Shown here: positions 25,538 to 34,520 of the stretch, piece by piece
Numbering within the stretch: the first letter of the stretch is position 1
How the letters are laid out: each line of letters begins with the position of its first letter
Assembly (NCBI GenBank): GCA_028345575.1
Contig: JAOMDR010000002.1
Location: 32,009 to 96,008 of the forward strand
Reading direction: 5' to 3'
Source: Candidatus Nitrosopelagicus sp.
GTDB taxonomy: Archaea > Thermoproteota > Nitrososphaeria > Nitrososphaerales > Nitrosopumilaceae
Length of the DNA: 64,000 bases
Notes under the pieces: generated by a model
The model's input: only the letters and a program-made list of their open reading frames with translations
The model's database searches: none
Told to the model about the DNA's origin: nothing
Made by a program: the position numbers and the translations under genes

Positions 25538-25954
25538 ATGAGTTACAAAACATTAGAACATGCAACTGATGCAATAATTGAAGTGACAGCAGATAATTTG
25601 AAAGAGGCATTTCAAATAGCAGGAATTTCAGTTATAGACACAATTTTAGACAGTTCTAAAGTTGAAGAAAATGATAGTAAAAAGCTAATTGTAAAAGGAA
25701 AAGATTTGAAATACTTGTTGTACAATTGGCTTGAAGAAATAATAATCTTAACCATTACCGATGGATTTGCTGGAAAAAGAATTCTATTAGACGTAACAAA
25801 AAATGATGAATATCAAATTAATGCAGAAGTTTTTGGAGAGTTAATAGATTTGAAAAAACATGAATTCAAAGTTGAAATAAAGTCACCTACATTTCATGAA
25901 ATGGAAATTGATGAAAATAGTAAAGTTAGAATGAAATATTTGCTTGATTTGTAA
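25538..25954 (+). CDS. Archease (tRNA ligase RtcB cofactor)
   Basis: 138 residues, normal archease length. YKTLEHATDAIIEVTADNLKEAFQIAG at the start (conserved EH.AD region), LLYNWLEEIIIL in the middle and a C-terminal RMKYLLDL match the family. Archease speeds multiple turnovers of RtcB in tRNA splicing and RNA repair; rtcB is not in the window. 33 bases upstream of the thioredoxin gene on the same strand. Confidence 0.9.
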   Translation: MSYKTLEHATDAIIEVTADNLKEAFQIAGISVIDTILDSSKVEENDSKKLIVKGKDLKYLLYNWLEEIIILTITDGFAGKRILLDVTKNDEYQINAEVFGELIDLKKHEFKVEIKSPTFHEMEIDENSKVRMKYLLDL

Positions 25955-25986
25955 TACAATAAATATTGTAATTAAGAGAAAAGATT

Positions 25987-26397
25987 ATGGAAGATGATGA
26001 ATTTGAAAAAATACAGAAAAAACAATTAGAAGATTTACTTAAACAACAAAATCTTAACAATATTTTAGATAAGACACCAGTTATGGAATTAACATCAGAA
26101 AATTTTAATCAAGAGATGGCAAATAATAATTTACTTTTGGTAGATTTTTGGGCAGAATGGTGTGGACCGTGTAAATCAATGCATCCAATATTTACCAGAA
26201 TGGCAAAAAAATACAAACGTGTTAGATTTGCAAGAGTGAATGTGGATAATGCACAAGACATTGCAATGAAATATGGAGTTCAATCAATTCCGACATTCAT
26301 AATGTTCAGAAATGGAGAAATTGCAAATACAATGGTAGGAGCGGTAGGAGAACCAGGAATACACATGATTTGTAAAAAATTTATAGATAATCAATAA
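25987..26397 (+). CDS. Thioredoxin with N-terminal extension
   Basis: 136 residues. The active site is FWAEWCGPCKSMHP (CGPC) followed by VNVDNAQDIAMKYGVQSIPTFIMFRNGEI with the cis-proline. About 32 extra charged, glutamine-rich residues precede the fold (EKIQKKQLEDLLKQQNL), which the other thioredoxin here (37.0 kb) lacks. The extension may be an interaction helix. Cytoplasmic disulfide reductase. The 3' end overlaps the convergent infB gene by 7 bases. Confidence 0.93.
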   Translation: MEDDEFEKIQKKQLEDLLKQQNLNNILDKTPVMELTSENFNQEMANNNLLLVDFWAEWCGPCKSMHPIFTRMAKKYKRVRFARVNVDNAQDIAMKYGVQSIPTFIMFRNGEIANTMVGAVGEPGIHMICKKFIDNQ

Positions 26398-28172
26398 CCA
26401 TAAACTGGATTGGTTTCTCTTTGTATACGAACAATTTCATTAAGTGTTTGTAATTCTTCAGAAGAAAGTTTGTGAGCATATTTTTTCAAGAGTTGCTTTG
26501 CTTCGGATGGAGATGGTAAAGTATAGAAAACATCTTCTTCATTTACCTGTCGTCCAATTGTAACATTTTGTACTGAGCAGGCAACCTCTTCACCAGTTTT
26601 AACTTCTTTTACGGTTTTACCATCTGCTTCAAGAGAATGAATGTTGCCAATTTTTTTACCAGTTTTATTTGTAAATGCAATTTTTTGTCGAAGTATACCA
26701 ACATCTACACGTATACCAAACACAGCAGGATTGTTGTTACGAAAAGTATAACCTTTTAGAAAAGTAAATTTTGATATCGGAGTGAATTCTTTAAAAATAG
26801 AGTTTTCAAGATCAGATTTGTCATCATCTACCCATTGTGAGTAAGTATCAATTAGACTGTAGATTACTTTATCTTCAAATACTCTTATGTGACTTTCATC
26901 ACATTCAGTTTTTGCATCATCAAATACTTTTACATTAAATGCCAAAACGACTCCAAGGTGACGATCTTTATCTTTAATGGCTTTTGCTTGCATTACATCT
27001 CTACGTGTAACAGGACCGATGTCTGCTTTTGCTATAGGAACTTGTTGTCTTCTAAGCATTTCAGTAATTGCTTCCAATGAACCAATTGTATCACATTTCA
27101 GAATCACTCCAGTTGTTTCAGTATCAATAAAAACAGATTCCATTTCAGATTCAAGTGTTTTTTTGAATTCTTCGGTAGTCTCTTGATTTGATGATGCATA
27201 AACAGTAGTGCCTGGAAGAACTCCCTCTAGATCTGGCGATGCAATTTTTATTCCTGCTGCTGCTTGTACTTCATCTATTGGTTTGAATTTATCTCGCGGA
27301 TCACGCATTTCATCCAAGGCTTTTGGTAGTAAGAGAGCTTTGGGTTTTGTGATTATTACAGAATCTCTTTTTGCAACAATAATGTTATCATCTTTTTTCA
27401 AATGACCATCAATTAGTATCATATTTGCAGTAGGACCTAATCCAACTTCATCATTTACTTCTAAAATAATTCCACGTGTTTGTTTTTCTTCTTGTTCAAG
27501 TTTTTTACCAAGAAATTGTTGTGTTAAACCAACTAAAACTGCCAATAATTCAGGTATTCCAACACCAGATCTAGCACTTACAGGTACAATTGATATTTCT
27601 TTTTTGAAATCTTGTACTCGATAAAACGCTTCAGATTGATACCCCAGTATGGATAATGCACCAACAACATTATAGATCTGTTCATCAATGTTTGTCTGAA
27701 TAGATGAAGGTTGTTTCTTTATTGCTTGAGATATGTATGCATCATCTGTTGCTTGCCAGCCAGATATCATATCGACCTTGTTTAATGCAACCACGAATGG
27801 TACTTTACGACTTTCAAGAATTTTCAAGCTCTCATTTGTTTGAGGTTGAAATCCTCGATTAATGTCAACAACCAAAATTGCAATATCAGCAGCAGAACCA
27901 CCTCTAGCCCGGAGATTTGTGAATACTTCATGTCCAGGGGTATCAATTACTAAAAGTCCAGGAACTTTGTTTTCTGCTTTTCCTAATTTTTCATAAAGTG
28001 AACCACATAATTTTTGAATGACTTCATCAGGTAAGAAACTCGCTCCAATGTGTTGAGTTATACCACCAGCTTCTCTACCTTGTACGCCAGTTCCTCGAAC
28101 TTTATCTAAAAGGGATGTTTTCCCTGAATCAACGTGACCTAATACAGCCACTATGGGTTGTCTTATACGCAA
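26391..28172 (-). CDS. infB: Translation initiation factor aIF5B/IF-2
   Basis: 593 residues, the archaeal aIF5B length. GTPase motifs: G1 LGHVDSGKTS, G2/switch I AGGITQHIGA, G3 DTPGHE, G4 NKVD, G5 SARSGVG. Domain 2-4 signatures follow, including VCDTIGSLEAI-like KCDTIGSLEAI and the helical tail. It promotes initiator tRNA placement and subunit joining. Start is TTG at 28172, immediately before the conserved RQPIVAVLGHVD. Seven bases downstream of ndk. Confidence 0.95.
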   Translation of the reverse strand: MRIRQPIVAVLGHVDSGKTSLLDKVRGTGVQGREAGGITQHIGASFLPDEVIQKLCGSLYEKLGKAENKVPGLLVIDTPGHEVFTNLRARGGSAADIAILVVDINRGFQPQTNESLKILESRKVPFVVALNKVDMISGWQATDDAYISQAIKKQPSSIQTNIDEQIYNVVGALSILGYQSEAFYRVQDFKKEISIVPVSARSGVGIPELLAVLVGLTQQFLGKKLEQEEKQTRGIILEVNDEVGLGPTANMILIDGHLKKDDNIIVAKRDSVIITKPKALLLPKALDEMRDPRDKFKPIDEVQAAAGIKIASPDLEGVLPGTTVYASSNQETTEEFKKTLESEMESVFIDTETTGVILKCDTIGSLEAITEMLRRQQVPIAKADIGPVTRRDVMQAKAIKDKDRHLGVVLAFNVKVFDDAKTECDESHIRVFEDKVIYSLIDTYSQWVDDDKSDLENSIFKEFTPISKFTFLKGYTFRNNNPAVFGIRVDVGILRQKIAFTNKTGKKIGNIHSLEADGKTVKEVKTGEEVACSVQNVTIGRQVNEEDVFYTLPSPSEAKQLLKKYAHKLSSEELQTLNEIVRIQRETNPVYGY

Positions 28173-28178
28173 TGTGAA

Positions 28179-28580
28179 TCACTTGAATACCACACTTACT
28201 TCTTTATCAAAGCTTTCTGTTGAATCAGATGCGTGGATGATGTTTTCAGTAAAACCTAAACCAAAATCACCTCTGATTGAACCAGGTTCAGCTTCAAAGG
28301 ATTTTGTTGCACCAACCATTTGTCTAGTTGTAGCAACTGCATTATTACCTTCTACAACTGTAACAACAACTGGGCCAGATGTCATATACTCTAACAGTTC
28401 ACCAAAAAATGGTTTGTCTTTATGAACTGAATAGAACTCTGTTGCTAATTCTTTTGTAAATGTGAACATTTTTAATTTTAAGATGGTAAAGCCCCTTTTT
28501 TCAAATCTTGAAACTATTTCTCCAACTAATTTTCGTTGGACACCATCAGGTTTTACAATGAATAATGTTTGTTCAGACAA
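28179..28580 (-). CDS. ndk: Nucleoside diphosphate kinase
   Basis: 133 residues. KPDGVQRKLVGEIVSRFEKRGF near the start, the catalytic-His region GNNAVATTRQMVGAT preceded by the GPVVVTVVEG strand, and the NIIHASDSTESFDKEV signature identify NDK. It equilibrates NTP pools. TTG start at 28580, one base after the L24e stop. Part of the ribosomal-protein to aIF5B transcript, the usual archaeal order L7Ae-S28e-L24e-NDK-IF5B. Confidence 0.95.
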   Translation of the reverse strand: MSEQTLFIVKPDGVQRKLVGEIVSRFEKRGFTILKLKMFTFTKELATEFYSVHKDKPFFGELLEYMTSGPVVVTVVEGNNAVATTRQMVGATKSFEAEPGSIRGDFGLGFTENIIHASDSTESFDKEVSVVFK

Positions 28581-28581
28581 T

Positions 28582-28785
28582 TTACTTCTTAACTTTAATT
28601 CCGCCTTTAACGAATTTTTTAGTCCATTTGAATTTTCTAGGATCCCGTTTTAGATCAATTGCGTTTTTTTTACATTTTGCAGAACAGAACCATCTTACAG
28701 TTCCATCATTTTTTACATTCATTGTTCCAGTACCTTTTGCTACAGGACGGTCACAAAAACTGCAAGGTTTTACTAATAGACTCAT
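28582..28785 (-). CDS. rpl24e: Ribosomal protein L24e
   Basis: 67 residues with the zinc-binding pair CSFCDRPVAKGTG and CSAKCKKNAIDLKRDPRKFKWT, the diagnostic L24e pattern. Large-subunit protein. ATG start; nine bases after the S28e stop. Confidence 0.95.
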   Translation of the reverse strand: MSLLVKPCSFCDRPVAKGTGTMNVKNDGTVRWFCSAKCKKNAIDLKRDPRKFKWTKKFVKGGIKVKK

Positions 28786-28794
28786 AATTTATCA

Positions 28795-29019
28795 CTAATG
28801 TAATTTCTTTGCCTCACGTTCAGTTTCACGTAAAATTAAAACCTCTCCAACTCTAGGAGAACCTTTTACATTTCTAGTGAGAACACGGCCTTTGTCTTTA
28901 CCTTCACGAACTTTAACTCTAACTTGAATAACTTCTCCTGCAATACCAGTTCTTCCAACAATTTGAATGATATCTGCAGGACTTAATTGATCAGATTCTG
29001 ATTCTTTTTGTTGACTCAT
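28795..29019 (-). CDS. rps28e: Ribosomal protein S28e
   Basis: 74 residues; [49 protein letters not shown] is the S28e OB fold and the LxxREAR-type ending. It contacts mRNA near the exit channel of the small subunit. ATG overlaps the L7Ae stop (ATGA). Confidence 0.96.
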   Translation of the reverse strand: MSQQKESESDQLSPADIIQIVGRTGIAGEVIQVRVKVREGKDKGRVLTRNVKGSPRVGEVLILRETEREAKKLH

Positions 29020-29402
29020 TCTTCAGTCGAGCCACCTTTCAATTTAGCTAGTGATGCAACTACTTCATCAACAATATGTGATGCATCTCCTGAATCTAAT
29101 ATAGCAGCGGCAGCTGATGTGACATCAATTCCAAGAGCCTTTCCTAGTTCTTGTTTACTTGGAACAAATGCATAGGCTGCTTTTTGTTCTTCACAGATTA
29201 GTGGAAGATGGGCTACAACCTCTGGAGGTTCTACATCTTCTGCAATAATGATTAATTTACTAATTCCACGTTCAATGGCTTTTGTTGCCTCATTTGTACC
29301 TCTGACAACTTTACCAGATGTGGCAGACACTCTTAGTGCTTCAAGGATCGGACTAACAAGTTCTTCTGGTGTTTCAGTTTTTACGTAATACGGTTTAGCC
29401 AT
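29016..29402 (-). CDS. rpl7ae: Ribosomal protein L7Ae
   Basis: 128 residues from ATG 29402 ([16 protein letters not shown]); a further ATG three codons upstream is possible. [39 protein letters not shown] is the K-turn-binding L7Ae signature. It acts in the large subunit, in C/D and H/ACA RNPs and in RNase P. First gene of the L7Ae-S28e-L24e-NDK-IF5B string. Confidence 0.96.
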   Translation of the reverse strand: MAKPYYVKTETPEELVSPILEALRVSATSGKVVRGTNEATKAIERGISKLIIIAEDVEPPEVVAHLPLICEEQKAAYAFVPSKQELGKALGIDVTSAAAAILDSGDASHIVDEVVASLAKLKGGSTEE

Positions 29403-29437
29403 TATGAGCATGCTCCAAAATGGTCTTAAATATGTTA

Positions 29438-30781
29438 TCAGGAGAGAATTGATTTGGTTTTTTCAACAAAATTAGAGATTAATGAATCAAGATTTTGTTG
29501 AGAGCTTGATTCTCCATAAATTCGGATAATTGGTTCTGTTCCACTGGGTCTAATCATGATCCAATTGTTTTCATCCACTTGGATTTTGATTCCATCAGAG
29601 GTATTTGAATCAGGGAATTCTCTCAAAAGTTCTAAAATAACAGTTTTAGATTGATCCAAAGAACAGTCTATCTTTGTTTTAGTAGTAAAACTAGGTGGAA
29701 GGTTTTTGATGTTTTGACTAAGATTTGATTCTGATTTAGACAATAGATCTAACATTAATGCTAAAGTCATAGCACCGTCTCGTACATGATTATGCTTTCC
29801 AAACATAAATCCTCCATTTTCTTCATAACCAATTAATGCATCATCAGTTACCATTCTTCTAGAAACTTCTACACTACCCACTTTTGTTCGTACTACGTGA
29901 GAATTACTCTTTTCAACAATAGTTTCAATAATGTTACCAGAGTTTAGACAGGTCACTACTTGTGATTTTGGATATTGTTGAAGTAGATAATCACAAAGAA
30001 GTAAAGCTGAACTATCACCTGTTAAGATTTTTCCAGTTTCATCACAGAAAATACTCCTATCACCATCACCATCAAATGCAATCCCAAAATTTGAATTTGT
30101 ATCAGTAACTAAACTAGACAATTCTCCAAGATTTTGAGGAGTAGGTTCCGAACCACGACCTGGGAAATCACCATCAATATTTTCATTTATGGTGTAGACA
30201 TCACATCCTAATTTTTCACATAATTGTTTAGCAGTAACAGATTGTGCACCATTTCCAAGATCCAGACAAACTTTGAATTTTTTTGCCTTAATGGAATTAA
30301 TATCTACTAAAGAAATTATTCCATCGATATATGTGGAAATAACATTTTTTTCTTCAAATGATTTACCAAATGTATTAGTTTTAATCCAATTTTTTTCATC
30401 AAAAATTTGCTCTATTTTTCGTTCATCCTCACGGGAGATTTCAACACCGTCAAATGCAACAGGTTTGATTCCATTATATTTTGCAGGATTGTGTGATGCA
30501 GTAATCATCAATCCACCATCATATCCTAATTTTTTTGTCGCATATTCTAAGCAAGGAGTAGGCACAAGTCCAGCCATATAGCAATCTAAACCTGAATAAT
30601 TTAATGCCGAAGAAACAATTTTTGCGACAATTGGACTAGAATGTCTTCCATCATACCCTACCAGAATTTTTCCTTTTTTGAAATATGCAGCTAATGACAT
30701 AACAAGATCATTAACAAACTCCAGTGTAAAATCTTCAGAGAAAACACCACGAACCCCATTTGTGCCAAATAATTTTTTCAT
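29438..30781 (-). CDS. glmM: Phosphoglucosamine mutase/phosphomannomutase
   Basis: 447 residues. Phosphoserine loop TASHNPAKYNGIK (about 97-109), metal loop DGDGDRSIF, sugar-binding loop ENGGFMFG-like EENGGFMFGKHNHVRDG, and phosphate loop RPSGTEPIIRIYGE mark the alpha-D-phosphohexomutase family. It makes glucosamine-1-P or mannose-1-P for UDP-GlcNAc or GDP-sugar synthesis, feeding surface glycan formation. ATG start. Substrate choice cannot be fixed by eye. Confidence 0.92.
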   Translation of the reverse strand: MKKLFGTNGVRGVFSEDFTLEFVNDLVMSLAAYFKKGKILVGYDGRHSSPIVAKIVSSALNYSGLDCYMAGLVPTPCLEYATKKLGYDGGLMITASHNPAKYNGIKPVAFDGVEISREDERKIEQIFDEKNWIKTNTFGKSFEEKNVISTYIDGIISLVDINSIKAKKFKVCLDLGNGAQSVTAKQLCEKLGCDVYTINENIDGDFPGRGSEPTPQNLGELSSLVTDTNSNFGIAFDGDGDRSIFCDETGKILTGDSSALLLCDYLLQQYPKSQVVTCLNSGNIIETIVEKSNSHVVRTKVGSVEVSRRMVTDDALIGYEENGGFMFGKHNHVRDGAMTLALMLDLLSKSESNLSQNIKNLPPSFTTKTKIDCSLDQSKTVILELLREFPDSNTSDGIKIQVDENNWIMIRPSGTEPIIRIYGESSSQQNLDSLISNFVEKTKSILS

Positions 30782-30828
30782 ATTATCAATTCAATACCGA
30801 TAAATTTGTCTGTTGTTGCACAATCCTT

Positions 30829-30913
30829 GCGGGTGTCGCCCAGCCTGGTCAAAGGCGCAGGGTTTAGGACCCTGTCTCTTAGGAGTTCGTGGGTTCGAAT
30901 CCCACCACCCGCA
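30829..30913 (+). tRNA. tRNA-Leu (TAG)
   Basis: Class II tRNA: acceptor GCGGGTG/CACCCGC, discriminator A, anticodon stem CAGGG/CCCTG around loop TTTAGGA (anticodon TAG), long variable arm, T-arm GTGGG/CCCAC with TTCGAAT loop. CCA not encoded. No intron. Confidence 0.95.
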
Positions 30914-30965
30914 TTATTTGATTTTTTTTACAAGATACCTTAAGCATATATGAGATTAAACAGAA

Positions 30966-31817
30966 ATGTCGGCATTGAAAAAAACATTAATCGGAATCAC
31001 AGTTGTAGGAAAAGATAAAGAAGGAATTGTAGCTAATTTCACAAATTTTGTTTTTGAACGAAAGGGTAACTTAGAGAGAGTTAATCAAAATGTAATCAAA
31101 GGTCTTTTTGGAATGTATTTGGAAGCGTCATTCGGAAAAAAGATGGACATTAAGAGATTTGATTCTGATTTGGAAAAACTAGGTAAACAATTACACATGG
31201 AAGTTAATACACATCATGAATCAAATTTACAAAAAAATATTGCTGTCTTTGTTACAAAGGAACCACATTGTCTTCAAACATTAATTCGTGCACAAACGAA
31301 AAAAGAACTCAAAGGGAAGATTGCCGTAGTAATAGGTACAGAGAATACTCTTTCAGGAATGGCCAAAAAAGCAAAATTACCTTTTGTGTTAATTAATGAA
31401 AAAAGTCAAGATAAAGCTGAAGCCAAAATTATTCAAGTTTGTAAAAAATATGATATTGATTTGATCGCATTGGCAAGATACATGAGAATATTGACACCAA
31501 ACTTTGTTTGGAGATATCCAAACAGAATAATTAACATTCATCCATCTTTACTACCTGCATTTCCAGGAGCAATGGCTTATGCACAAGCTTTCGAAAGAGG
31601 AACAAAAATTATTGGGGTTACATCACATTATGTTACAGAGAATCTTGATCAAGGACCAATAATTTTCCAAGATTCATTTGATGTTAAACCAGAACATACA
31701 TTGGAATCAATAAAACGTGCAGGACAGAAACTTGAAGCAGAGGTTTTGTTGAAGGCAGTAAAAATGCATCTAGCAGATAAATTAGAAGTTAGATGGAGAA
31801 AAGTACATACAAAGTGA
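30966..31817 (+). CDS. purU: Formyltetrahydrofolate deformylase (PurU-like)
   Basis: 283 residues with an N-terminal ACT domain (ITVVGKDKEGIVANFTNFVFERKGNLERVNQ) and a C-terminal formyltransferase-type domain with IDLIALARYMRILTPNF, INIHPSLLPAFPGAMAYAQAFERG and GVTSHYVTENLDQGPIIFQD. PurU hydrolyses 10-formyl-THF to formate, which can be used by formate-dependent archaeal purine steps. Followed four bases later by a creatininase-family gene; the pair may be coupled. Confidence 0.92.
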   Translation: MSALKKTLIGITVVGKDKEGIVANFTNFVFERKGNLERVNQNVIKGLFGMYLEASFGKKMDIKRFDSDLEKLGKQLHMEVNTHHESNLQKNIAVFVTKEPHCLQTLIRAQTKKELKGKIAVVIGTENTLSGMAKKAKLPFVLINEKSQDKAEAKIIQVCKKYDIDLIALARYMRILTPNFVWRYPNRIINIHPSLLPAFPGAMAYAQAFERGTKIIGVTSHYVTENLDQGPIIFQDSFDVKPEHTLESIKRAGQKLEAEVLLKAVKMHLADKLEVRWRKVHTK

Positions 31818-31821
31818 TTTG

Positions 31822-32514
31822 ATGATTATTCGTGATCAATTTGATCCTGATTTGAGAAAGCTGATCAAAAAAAAGAAACAGATTGCCATCATACCAGTTG
31901 GCTCAATTGAACAACATGGTCCACATTTACCAATTTCAACAGATTCAGATATTGTAACAGAAATTTCATTACAATTGTCAGACAAGATAAATGGAGTTTT
32001 ACTCCCTACAATCAATTATGGAATTTCGGATGAACATTTTCCATTCTTTAATCTGAGCATAAAAAAATCTACATTATCAAGAATTTTAGAAGATATTTGT
32101 GAATCATTAATTAAAAACGGAATTTCCAGAATTCTAATAATTAATGGTCATTATGGAAATTTAGATTCCTTGAAAAGTTTTGAGAGAAAACAAAAGAATA
32201 ATCGAAAGATCAAGGTTTTCTCATATTGGAAATATATGGACAGAGAGTTTGATCACGCAGGAAATGTAGAAACTTCAATCATGCTAGCAATTTCAAAGAA
32301 GGTCAATATGAGAAAGGCGAAAAAAGGTTTTCAAACAGATGGAATGTCAAAAAAAGAAATTTCAAAAATTAACAAATTGGCACAGAAATCATTTCCAAAA
32401 GTAACAGGAAATGGAGTTTGGGGCGATCCAACTAAATCATCAGCAACATTAGGAAGGAAAATCATTAAGGAAGTTGTGAATAATCTTGTAAAAGAGTCAA
32501 ACTTGACTTACTGA
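31822..32514 (+). CDS. Creatininase-family amidohydrolase (ArfB-like)
   Basis: 230 residues from ATG 31822 (TTG one codon earlier possible). VGSIEQHGPHLPISTDSDIVTE holds the family metal ligands (Glu, His, Asp), and INGHYGNLDSL and DHAGNVETSIML supply the rest of the metal site. In archaea this family includes ArfB, the formamide hydrolase of riboflavin and F420 synthesis (Methanocaldococcus precedent), which fits an organism using F420 and lacking bacterial RibA. Adjacent purU is also a formyl-removing enzyme. Assignment to ArfB is inferred. Confidence 0.75.
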   Translation: MIIRDQFDPDLRKLIKKKKQIAIIPVGSIEQHGPHLPISTDSDIVTEISLQLSDKINGVLLPTINYGISDEHFPFFNLSIKKSTLSRILEDICESLIKNGISRILIINGHYGNLDSLKSFERKQKNNRKIKVFSYWKYMDREFDHAGNVETSIMLAISKKVNMRKAKKGFQTDGMSKKEISKINKLAQKSFPKVTGNGVWGDPTKSSATLGRKIIKEVVNNLVKESNLTY

Positions 32515-32541
32515 AACAAAACCAAAAATTCACCAGTGAAC

Positions 32542-32551
32542 GTTTAATATA
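32542..32551 (+). promoter_or_regulatory. TATA-like box for the lsm-rpl37e transcript
   Basis: GTTTAATATA centred about 37 bases before the ATG at 32584, which would give a short leader of about ten bases. Confidence 0.4.
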
Positions 32552-32583
32552 CTCCTCATTATGGAATTCAATAAGTGAAATAA

Positions 32584-32814
32584 ATGTCCGTAGATATGGC
32601 TGTAAAAGTACTCGATGAAAGTATCAACAAGAACGTACTGATAAAGCTAAAAGGTGGAAAAACCATCACAGGTTTACTTCAAGGATTTGATCAACACATG
32701 AACCTGCTACTAGACCAATCAGAAGAAATCCCTTCTGAAGGTGAATCAAAGAGTCTCGGATCCATTGTAGTTCGTGGAGATAATGTAGTTATGATATCTC
32801 CTCCAGCAGAATAG
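32584..32814 (+). CDS. lsm: Sm-like protein (Lsm)
   Basis: 76 residues: [41 protein letters not shown] is Sm1, and [16 protein letters not shown] is Sm2. It forms a seven-member ring that binds U-rich RNA. The downstream partner rpl37e at 10 bases is a conserved archaeal pairing. Confidence 0.95.
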   Translation: MSVDMAVKVLDESINKNVLIKLKGGKTITGLLQGFDQHMNLLLDQSEEIPSEGESKSLGSIVVRGDNVVMISPPAE

Positions 32815-32824
32815 GTGTTCTCTA

Positions 32825-33001
32825 ATGACTAGAGGCACACCATCAATGGGAAAGCACAACAAATCTCATACTCATATCAGATGTAGAAGATGTGGAAATA
32901 ACGCATTTCATAGACGTCTAGATAGATGTGCAAGTTGTGGACATCCAGATGCAAAGAGAAGAAAATATAATTGGATTAAACGCAGTGTACCTGCATTATA
33001 A
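32825..33001 (+). CDS. rpl37e: Ribosomal protein L37e
   Basis: 58 residues from ATG 32825 to TAA 33001: starts [19 protein letters not shown], has the zinc ligands CRRCG and CASCGHP, and ends in WIKRSVPAL. This is the full L37e pattern. Large-subunit zinc protein. It ends two bases before the next start codon. Confidence 0.95.
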   Translation: MTRGTPSMGKHNKSHTHIRCRRCGNNAFHRRLDRCASCGHPDAKRRKYNWIKRSVPAL

Positions 33002-33003
33002 TC

Positions 33004-33843
33004 ATGTTGAAACAATTTTTTAAATCAAAAAATAAATTACAAACCCCATCTATCGGTTCAAACTCACAAATTGTAAGTCAATTGCATGCATTAGAAATTG
33101 AAAAAGATATTCTAACAAAAACAATTGCCAGATTGTATCAAAATGAGACAGATTTAACAAAAATTCAAAAAGATAGACTACTACTAAAATATCAACATCA
33201 GTTAGGCGTAGTAATCACCAGAATTGAAAAGCTGGAAAATGCAAGTAAACATCCAGACTTGGGACCATTAGGCGATGGTTTGATTACATTAATGGATCAA
33301 AAATTATCACAGCTTGATCAAAGATTATACGAATTAACATCAAAGATACAAGTTGCACAAACAGAAAATGATGCTCATAATAAGAAAAAGAATAAGAAAA
33401 TAAGTGAGACAGAAGTAAAATCAAAACCAATATTTGAAAAACCAATTGAAGAATATGCTAACAAAAGTTCAGATAAATTTGAAATTACAACTTTAACATC
33501 ACTACCAAAATTAGATCCAGTGAAACAATCAAAATATGATGAAATGTTATCACAGCTAAGTAGTGATGTTATAACACCACCACCAATGAAACCAAAAATC
33601 TATGAAGAACAAAAAACAGAGGTAGTTGAAATTAAAGAACAGAGCATAATGCCAGTAATTGAAAATAAACCTGAACCAATTGTTCAACAAGTTCCAGAAC
33701 CAGTTATACAACAAGTAACAAAACCAATTGTAGAATTACCAGAAGAAGAAGATTTGGATGATGATGACGATGATGATCTAAATAAAATTAAAACAAAGAT
33801 CATGGAAACTATGTCAAAAATCGAACAAGCAGAGGTTGATTAA
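33004..33843 (+). CDS. Acidic coiled-coil protein of unknown function
   Basis: 279 residues. The first 115 form a long helical coiled-coil-like region (LHALEIEKDILTKTIARLYQNETDLTKIQ through LDQRLYELTSKIQVA); the middle is proline/glutamine-rich and low in complexity (EPIVQQVPEPVIQQV repeats); the end is strongly acidic (EEEDLDDDDDDDLNKI) before a short helix. No family is recognised. It sits between rpl37e and rpiA with touching ends (TAATG with rpiA), so it is expressed with them. Possible scaffolding or filament-associated protein; speculative. Confidence 0.7.
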   Translation: MLKQFFKSKNKLQTPSIGSNSQIVSQLHALEIEKDILTKTIARLYQNETDLTKIQKDRLLLKYQHQLGVVITRIEKLENASKHPDLGPLGDGLITLMDQKLSQLDQRLYELTSKIQVAQTENDAHNKKKNKKISETEVKSKPIFEKPIEEYANKSSDKFEITTLTSLPKLDPVKQSKYDEMLSQLSSDVITPPPMKPKIYEEQKTEVVEIKEQSIMPVIENKPEPIVQQVPEPVIQQVTKPIVELPEEEDLDDDDDDDLNKIKTKIMETMSKIEQAEVD

Positions 33844-34520
33844 TGACATTTGATGGTGCCATCAAGGCATTATCTTTAGATGCTTTAAAAAATGTAAAAG
33901 ATGGACATGTTATAGGTTTAGGAAGTGGACGTGCTGCAACTGCATTAGTTAAATCATTATCAAAATATATCAAAACAAAAAAAATTTCTGTTAAATGTGT
34001 ACCAACATCAATGCAAATAAAATTAATTGCAGAGAAAGGTGAGTTACAATTAATCGAGCCAGATCAAATTGATAAAATTGATTTGGTATTTGATGGTGCA
34101 GATCAAATTGATAAAAATAAATTTTTGATAAAAGGTGGAGGCGGCGCACTGTTGAAAGAAAATATACTGATTAGTGCTGCAAAAAAAGTCATCATCATGG
34201 CAGATAGTTCAAAATTTGTCAAAGATTTTAACAGAACAGTTCCAGTTGAAGTCCAACCTTTAGCAAGACAGATTGTTTGGAAAAAAATTGAGAATATAGG
34301 TGGAAAACCAGAATTAAGAATACTGGATAGAGGATACCCGTTTGTTACTGAAAATGGAAATATTATACTAGATTGTGATTTTGGAATAATCAAAAATCCA
34401 AAAATATTGCAACAGAAAATAATCAATGTCCCAGGAGTAATAGAAGCAGGTATTTTTACAAGGAAACCAGATATAATTTACAAAGCAAAAGCAAACGGTA
34501 AATTTGAAATTCTAACTTAA
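33843..34520 (+). CDS. rpiA: Ribose-5-phosphate isomerase A
   Basis: 225 residues. VIGLGSGRAATALVKSL near the start, DLVFDGADQIDKNKFLIKGGGGALLKENI with the catalytic Asp and Glu region, and PGVIEAGIF at the end are RpiA hallmarks. It interconverts ribose-5-P and ribulose-5-P, completing with the 10-13 kb operon the non-oxidative pentose phosphate route. Start ATG overlaps the preceding stop. Convergent with the dihydroorotase gene (9-base overlap). Confidence 0.95.
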   Translation: MTFDGAIKALSLDALKNVKDGHVIGLGSGRAATALVKSLSKYIKTKKISVKCVPTSMQIKLIAEKGELQLIEPDQIDKIDLVFDGADQIDKNKFLIKGGGGALLKENILISAAKKVIIMADSSKFVKDFNRTVPVEVQPLARQIVWKKIENIGGKPELRILDRGYPFVTENGNIILDCDFGIIKNPKILQQKIINVPGVIEAGIFTRKPDIIYKAKANGKFEILT

